Positions 57,142 through 64,000 of a DNA stretch of 64,000 nt are shown here, one piece after another. Made by a program: the position numbers and the translations under genes. The first letter of the stretch is position 1; the number at the start of each line of letters is the position of its first letter. The notes under the pieces were generated by a model. The model searched no databases and was not told where the DNA came from. It saw only the letters and a program-made list of their open reading frames with translations. The DNA comes from Papilionanthe hookeriana x Papilionanthe teres (lineage: Eukaryota > Streptophyta > Magnoliopsida > Asparagales > Orchidaceae): NCBI GenBank assembly GCA_022702705.1, contig CM040424.1, positions 79,549,452 to 79,613,451 on the forward strand, written 5' to 3'.

Positions 57142-60100
57142 CTACTGCTGCTTCTTCTGCTTCAAACTGGAGCCAGAGGATAAGATATCATTACCCGAAG
57201 CTCTGAGGATGAAGAGAACTGTTTCAAGAAGCATGCCACCTACCATTCCTAGGATGCCGCCGGCAGCATTCTGCAGAATTAAGATGGTATCCCCTCCAAA
57301 GTTACCAACAAAAAAAAAAAAGTGGGGCCATTTACATAATACCACCCAATTTTTACGTACTTACATATCTAACATCTAAACTTTATATTTATACCACCCA
57401 AAATCTTTCATATCACACAAAAATTTCGCCATTTTAACCTTTAAAAAGTAAAATAGACCATTTCATGCATAGCTAAATTAGACGTATGAAAAAACTAAAA
57501 TTTTGTAATTAGATATGTAAATATGTATAAATTGAGTGATATGTACGCAAATCTTCAACACAAAAAAATAAAATAAAATAGAATAAATTTAAAAAATTCA
57601 TGGTTTAAAAGCTTTCGAGTTCAGGAGCTTGGAATTTACCATCGCGGCGCTGTGGTTGAACAAGGCTCTAAAAGCAGCAAATCCAAATAAATAGCCAGTG
57701 AACATCACCACCACAACATGCAGGCCTGCGAAATGTAAATGAATAATAGTGTTTGGTGATTTCAAAACAATGATGTGATGAATTTAGAGACATTTCAACA
57801 TTCATTCTTGAATCCTTCAGTTGATTCAAAACGGGTCGGGGAAAGAAGTTATGGACACAAAGGGTCATTCACTAAACCCTTGTACTATATTCAAGAGTTC
57901 AGGATTGGGGGGAGGGAAGAAAAGAACAGGAAAGCATCTATAAATTTCACTTGACTGCGAGAATAAAATGAATGGAAAGGAAGGATAAAGAGGGAAAATT
58001 TTCTTTTATTCCTATGATTTTATTTCCCTAACAAATTTAGCAAAAAGTGAGAGAAATCTGGAATAAGTTTTTATAATACGGACGCCTCTGTATCGACAAA
58101 CTTGTTGAAATCACTTCCCTCCCAATTCTTTATGTTATTTTATAAACTGGGCCTTCATGGGCTAATTTTTTAAAGGAGCTCTTTCAGCTTTTAGAATTAG
58201 CATAAGAACACATTTTATTATCTTAAGGTGGAACTAGTCACCCATTTGACAGGCGATCGAGCACTAGGGTTAGTCGCCCACTCCTGGGTGGATCCATGAT
58301 GGGGTAACTTGGGGCGCATGCCATTCACTAGACCAGCCCAATAATTAACAATGAAATATTACTAAGGTTTTCACAACAGTTGTCCTACCCTAATCGCCCG
58401 CTAAGCATAGCTTGGCTGGAGCTTACTTCCAAGATTTGATTCATGTGAGTGAAAACTTTTTCGCTATGCATCACTGCAAACCATAGATGGTAGTCATAGC
58501 CTGCAGAAGTAGATCTCACAGCGTTGAAATGGCAAAACTTTTCTCCTTCTCGGCCCCCTAAGTATACCACTTCAGAACTACTAGGCAAAAAGAAAACCGC
58601 CCATAATTGCACTGGGATTGCTTGTTAGATGAAGATCGCCTACCGTCAACTCATCATTGACATGAACTCTAGTGATGCAAGGTTGAAGTTAAAGCGGATT
58701 TGAGAGGTTGCATTCATTTCATATGTAAAGTATATTCTACTTTGATAATAGCTGCCTATGGTGACTTAAGACTTAAGAGTGGAATCAAACTTTGATAATA
58801 GCTGTCAATGGTAATTTAATAATACAAGTGGAATAAAGAAAGGAAGAAAAACTACTGAATAATATCAAATTGTAACAAAATGAGTTAGATGGTTGACATT
58901 AAATAAAGGTATATTTATATTTTTTGTTATGGACTTCATAACATTTATATTTATTTCTAAATCTAACTCAAGGAACTGCTGCTTTTAGGTTAACTGCGAT
59001 GCATCATCACTAGACTAGCTAGTTCTTATGCAACTAATGTGTATCTGAATTTTACGTATGAAAAGCAAGAGTCCCCTTCACGTTACAGAAATGGGTTGAA
59101 AGCCAACTAGTAGATAATGTTAGTGGCAATTTGCAGGACAACCTTAGGTTGATACTAAGCCAGTGGAGCCGCATTTTAAGCTTGTAGAGAGGAGGTAAAA
59201 CACATGTAGTTTGGTGTGATTGCATCTTATTTACAAATAGATTTGGAACCAAAGGCATGTGTACTTTAATACTAATATTTAGGTCCAATAACAACAATTA
59301 TGTGAATGCTCCTTATCTGCGATGGTACAGATTATGAGTTCTCTTTACCTTCCACAAGCTGATCAAAACTTACCATTTACCTACTACTGTGTGATACTTA
59401 TTGAAGGAATTTTTGTACTTATATTTAATTCATAATTTTACAAGAGAATCATATAAATAAACTATACTAACAGTAAACACAAATTATTGAAAGACTACTT
59501 TGGATGGACGGAGTTATATCAAGCTCTTTTTCCGACAATAATGGATGAGTTTTCACAATTTTTATGATTTTTTTTCTCTTCTTAATCACTAACACGAGCT
59601 TGCATTTCTAGTAAGCCATAGGATACATTATTTCTTAAATTTTTATTAGATATATTGCTTAAACATATAACTCCAGCATCTCTTGTAATTTTTAGAACTT
59701 TACTTGGCATCACATCCAAATTACATTCCTTTCATCATATTTTTTTCAAATGTTCCACTTCACTTTGAATTAATTGCATTAAATAAACTAATGACAATCA
59801 TTCAAATATTTTACAAGTTTTTCTCTTCTAAAAAGCCAGTACTTATTTAAGATTTTGTAAGTAATATGTTGACCTTACGAAGTTATCATTAAATGGATTC
59901 ATATTGTCATTTTTCCCTAAGATATTGAACTTTATTAATCTCTTACTATATTCTATGCTACTTTAAACCAAATTTATTTTTGTTTCCTTCCTTTACTTTT
60001 ATGCACTAATGATATCGCACAGAGAATATGTGTTTTTAAACAAGTGTGACATTTGTGGAATCTTCTTTGTATATTGGGTAGTCTTATTGTGATTTTACTT

Positions 60101-63100
60101 TTTATCATTTACGATAAACATCTTTTTTCCATTTTATTACTCTTTCGACCACCATAGTGCTCCATTGTCTCCCCAAATATCCAACAGCTTCTTTGAATGT
60201 GACATTTGATGTATTCAGCTCTTAGAATCTAATAGAAAAATATATATGCATGCCCTTAAAATATGGATAAAGGTCACCTTTCAAATGAAGACAGATCATA
60301 AAACCATTGTTTTCAACCTGAGCAGGAAAAGTGATTTGGTTCACTCAAACTTCTCCTTAGAACCACGAGAGATGCTCTTATAATAACTTGAGCATCACAA
60401 ATGTTAACAATTCTTTCATAATTAATATAGTGAAGGGTCAAAAATCCATGAATATTTGACCCTGATTATAAAGCAAACCTCACTTACCTGTGCCAATTTT
60501 AAACACTTGGTTTGGTTGAAATTAGAAAAATAGATTAAGTTTAAGAAAAAAAAGCAATAAAGAAATGTAGCTTTGTTAAAAGCATGCATTTTAAACATGC
60601 TTTCAGAGCAGAGTGCTGCCACCTAAATCACAATGCATTGTTCAACAACTAGACGCTCCACACCACCAATGAGTGTATGCAATGCAGTGCTTCAAAAGCT
60701 CTAGTATTATCACATCAAAGAATGATTCAAGTTGAACATAATCCCCAGTTTCCTAAACAAGACAGTTCACAAAAAAAGCCCTGATTCATGTCACAATCTC
60801 AACCCAACTCTACCATCAAAACTCTTCAAGTATTCTTCTCTTCATGCAATTCTTCCCCTCTTGGCTTCAAAATCCTAACATGTCATAGCTCAAAAATGAA
60901 AATATTCTCTACGCACAATTCTTTTCCTTCTATTCTTCATCACCAGTAATTAGACAAAAGGTATTCTTCAAGTCATGTCTTCCTTATAATCATTATATAT
61001 CTTTGATTCTTCCGCCATTGACTTGTAAATCTCTAGATTTCTTGGATTTCTATTTTCAAACTCTCTATTAATTTAATTTTGCATTCATAGTGCATGGCTT
61101 TACTCCGCTTTCCATATTCGGCATTTCTCTGCAATGGCACATGTCCCTTACCTTCTTAGGCAACATCTCATGAGTTTAATTTAAAATTTCTTACTAGTTG
61201 ATGCTAAACTTCTTCATAATACTTGACTTAAAATGTCCTATATTATTTGTAAGTTTGTCTAATACGAAGATTATTGAATAGTGGGATGCCATTACTGATA
61301 TTAGCTCTTCAATTAGCTGATATGGACACCTATTTTTAGTTCATGCTTCAAAGAAAAGAAGATATTTCGTTCAATGTGTTACACTTTGGCGCACTAACAA
61401 CCTAGAATGGATTTATCAACTTGTGCATCTAATAATTTAATGTTTCCAACTTCTAATATAATCATTTTGATTACAAAGAATGTGAAGTTTCATCTATAAG
61501 AAGGCATGTTTAAGAAGAAGAGAATTAACTTTTCAGATCATAATTACACAAATAGAAAGTAGTCTATGTTCAAAAATTTGAATGAGATATTGTTGATCCT
61601 TGAAAACCTAGCAAGTACACATGGAAAAGAGGAAACATTGACAAAAGATAAATTTTTCAAAAAGAAATTTATTGCGACAAGGCATAAAGTACAAATGAGT
61701 CTTTCCAACTCAAAATAAAAATGGAGATGAGAAATGAATTATTTGACCAAACAATTCTATTAAAAAATTGATTGATAAAAAACTTTAACAAAATATTTTA
61801 TATAATTAAAAAAAGCACATAAAAGCCAACAATCTACAAAGAGCTCTAAATTACTCACAACATAAAATAGGCCCCAAGTAAGCCCAATTAATAGGAATCA
61901 CTTTCTTTTATTCTTAAAAATAGGCAAATCAAAGTCAAAAAGAAAATATTTATTCTTTTATAAATATAGAATATGTTGCTTGATTCTGAAGTAAGGGATA
62001 CATCCCTTAATAACCCACAAAACTGATAGGAAGATTAATGTTCACCAAGACGAAATGAGGGTTAGATCTCTCCTAAGAAAATAGTAAATTTGGACCAATT
62101 GTAGAGAATTATTTTTTTTCAAAAAGGTTTATCAAGCCAAAGTATCTAAAATACATTTTCACATACCCCAACAAAAGCTTAGATCATTCCTACATGCATT
62201 CATGAAATTTACCTTGAGATTCTTATATAGTAGTTATCATTTTCATACAAGAAAAAAAAATCTCTTGCAAAGAATTTGATAATTCTGGAATGCTACTGAA
62301 CATTTTTTATTCACCGATGTATTTTTAATTATCATATGACACTTTACCATAAGTTCAAGCATATTTCTTCCATCAAACTCTTATGTCTAGCCCCATATGC
62401 ACCATATACTCCATCATGAAGTGTCTTGCTCATTCCTCGATGTACAGCAAAACCATTACCAATAGTTTAATCAAATTTTCACCTAATTCAATTTTTGTAA
62501 TACAAGGCACTATATATTGTTTAATCTACTAATTAAATAATTAATTTTATTAAAACTATTTACTATATGTTCCTTTGAAATTAATACATCCTGATTAAAT
62601 GGAATTTATAAAATAGTAAATTTTGATGCTGGTCGATTATCAAATCTAATTGGGTTGTTTAATAGATTTTGAAAAAACTGACTAAATCTTATGTCTAAGA
62701 TTGCAAATAACAAAATCCTAACAAAACTAGTATTTGGATTTATCAAATCTGAGATTTGTACCAGTACTTATCAAATCATGTTATCAGATTTATTTTAAAT
62801 GCATCATACAAGGTGTTTGGCAGGTTTTTTTTTTTTTATTATTCCTCCTGAAATTCTACTTAAAATGGCCAAATATCAAAATCTCAGAGGTAATAAACTC
62901 TGACGTGCTGCATTCTCAAAGGTAATAATAGTAATTATGGCAACAACAACAAAAATAATAATGCATGTTATGGATGGACATTCATAAAAAATCTGCTATG
63001 GTTGTAAAAATTTACTAATTGGAAAAAGTAAGTAAACTAATGGTTTGTCTGGTTCCAAGTATGATTTAGAAATTTTAGATTTACACATTCTAATCGAACA

Positions 63101-63922
63101 GGATCTATAGGACTTAATAAATTTTGTCGTTAGTAAATTTTCAAGTCCAATTGGGTTGTTTAAGAGATTTAGGGCAGATTTAGTAAAGCTTGAGAAGCAT
63201 AACATTGTAGATACCAAAATCTTAGTGGAACTGGATTTGAATTTATCAAATCGAGATTTCTATTGTGTTCTATCAAATCCTGCCAAATCTTGGAATTATC
63301 TTAGAAGCATATTATAAAGTGTTTCGAAAGATTTAGTTTGATTACTCCTAATAATTCTACTTAAAATGGCCAATCAAACAGCAGGTAAGATAGATGATGA
63401 ACCATTAGTTTAAAGAATATTCAAAGGGTTTAACTAGTTCAGATAGTTTGTCACTAATGAAAACTTAGTGATTGTTTTCACAATGCAGCAACTCGTAGAG
63501 CATGTAGGCCTCACCAGCAATTTAGCAATAAACAGGTGTGAGGCTCAGCAACATTATAAAATATTAGGAATCTGCAGCCTTTCTACCACAAAAGAGTAAT
63601 TTCATAACACGGACTACAGGCGTAAATCAATATCTTCTACACTTTACTTACATAGAAAAGCAAATAGCTTAGCAGGAGATTTACAAATTACTAACACTAC
63701 TCATCACTCATCAGATGCAAAAAGCGTTGGCTATCGTAGACATCAGATTTCGAACATTAAAGAAAACAGAAGCAAGAACATACCAAAGCCTATCTGATCT
63801 TTATATGAAGAAAAGGGCTCCGCTACTTCCTTTCGTGGAGCGACGTCCTTCACAAGTTCATCGTATTCCTTCCTCTCCATCATATCCGCAAGCTTCCTCA
63901 GTCTCTCCTTTAATTCCTCGCT
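57142..63922 (-). CDS. Vma12-like V-ATPase assembly factor, 5' exon(s) missing
   Basis: Exons (- strand) are 63922-63784, 57725-57640 and 57270-57142, giving 118 visible residues. Junctions are GT/AG and frames join cleanly. Exon A reads SEELKERLRKLADMMERKEY, DELVKDVAPRKEV and ends SSYKDQIGF. Exon B gives GLHVVVVMFTGYLFGFAAFR, a first membrane span. Exon C gives NAAGGILGMVGGMLLETVLF, the second span, and a Lys/Gln-rich tail ending KQKKQQ. This matches the C-terminal part of plant Vma12 proteins (Arabidopsis At5g52980 type), which in yeast act in the ER to assemble the V0 sector of the vacuolar H+-ATPase. The Lys-rich tail fits ER retention. The first exon lies beyond 64000. The intron 57726-63783 is 6,058 bp. 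Confidence 0.88.
57323..57555. mobile_element. palindromic MITE copy in a Vma12-like intron
   Basis: Left arm GGGGCCATTTACATAATACC with 'acttacatatctaacatctaaact', right arm 'gtaattagatatgtaaatatgtataaattgag...gcaaatcttc'. It makes up about 233 of the 369 bp of intron 57271-57639. Confidence 0.8.
57726..62600. other. Vma12-like intron, left part: no feature recognised
   Basis: Mostly T-rich intron sequence. A less AT-rich block at about 58240-58660 may be foreign, but no coding signal, terminus or duplication was seen. Confidence 0.5.
62615..63373 (-). repeat. diverged direct repeat, two units of about 250 bp
   Basis: Unit A (about 62615-62872) and unit B (about 63132-63373) share AATTGGGTTGTTTAA, 'tggatttatcaaatc', 'aaggtgttt' and TTCTACTTAAAATGGCCAA in the same order. 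It may be two copies of a MITE in the Vma12-like intron. Confidence 0.65.
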
Positions 63923-64000
63923 CTACCAAGTCCAAAGACAACATAAAAACCCTAATAAAAATTATAAAAGAAAGACACGGCTTCGATGCCTAGGTTTACA

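Noticed and set aside
57271..57345. Extension of the last Vma12-like exon to an ATG at 57345
   Set aside because: The added residues come from intron and MITE sequence; the TTCTGCAG acceptor at 57271 gives a precise match to the family.
58385..58612. A 75-codon open frame in the Vma12-like intron
   Set aside because: No recognisable domain or splice context; length is within chance expectation.

Overview
This is nuclear DNA of a flowering plant. The evidence is spliced genes with GT/AG introns and plant-typical products, together with plant transposon classes: L1 and RTE LINEs, Ty3/gypsy, solo LTRs, CACTA, hAT, Tourist-like MITEs and a tRNA-derived SINE. The DNA is AT-rich with many long (TA)n microsatellites. 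I cannot name the species, and monocot versus dicot is not settled by the sequence.

Four genes can be supported. (1) An R2R3-MYB factor of the MYB9/107 or MYB93-like suberin-associated type, + strand, 10883-12591. (2) A VTT-domain (TMEM41-like) membrane protein, + strand, 24408-39325, with four coding exons and a first intron of about 13.1 kb. (3) A small TPR-like protein, - strand, 43281-42322, three exons, with three CACGTG boxes behind its TATA box. (4) A Vma12-type ER assembly factor for the V-ATPase, - strand, 63922-57142, with its first exon beyond the right edge and a 6.1-kb intron. They do not form an operon or pathway. The VTT and Vma12-like proteins are both expected to be ER-membrane proteins, but nothing links them functionally here.

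Layout: 1-10.4 kb is transposon territory, with a truncated LINE (A), a solo LTR, and a nearly full-length LINE (B) of about 6.5 kb bounded on both sides by (TA)n arrays. The MYB gene follows at 10.9-12.6 kb. From 12.6 to 24 kb there is intergenic DNA with old duplications, a palindromic MITE, an hAT MITE, a SINE with clear target-site duplications, a CACTA relic carrying an LTR-like insert, and an RTE tail. From 24.4 to 39.3 kb is the VTT gene, whose giant intron holds an hAT element, a fresh 322-bp tandem duplication, two GC-rich islands next to Tourist-like ends, and a Ty3/gypsy relic of about 3 kb. The TPR gene lies at 42.3-43.3 kb. From 43.7 to 55.9 kb is a nest of elements: a third LINE (C) is split by a solo LTR with an AAGAG duplication, followed by MITEs, an RTE copy split by a Tourist MITE, an hAT MITE inside a palindromic MITE, and a 134-bp foldback. 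The Vma12-like gene ends the window.

No new enzymatic system or defence-like cluster was found. The most interesting signals are LINE ends sitting in (TA)n arrays, an 8-nt overlap of LINE ORF1 stop and ORF2 start, an undescribed-looking palindromic repeat family present about a dozen times (one copy fills most of a VTT intron), and a likely 3' mini-exon in the MYB gene.
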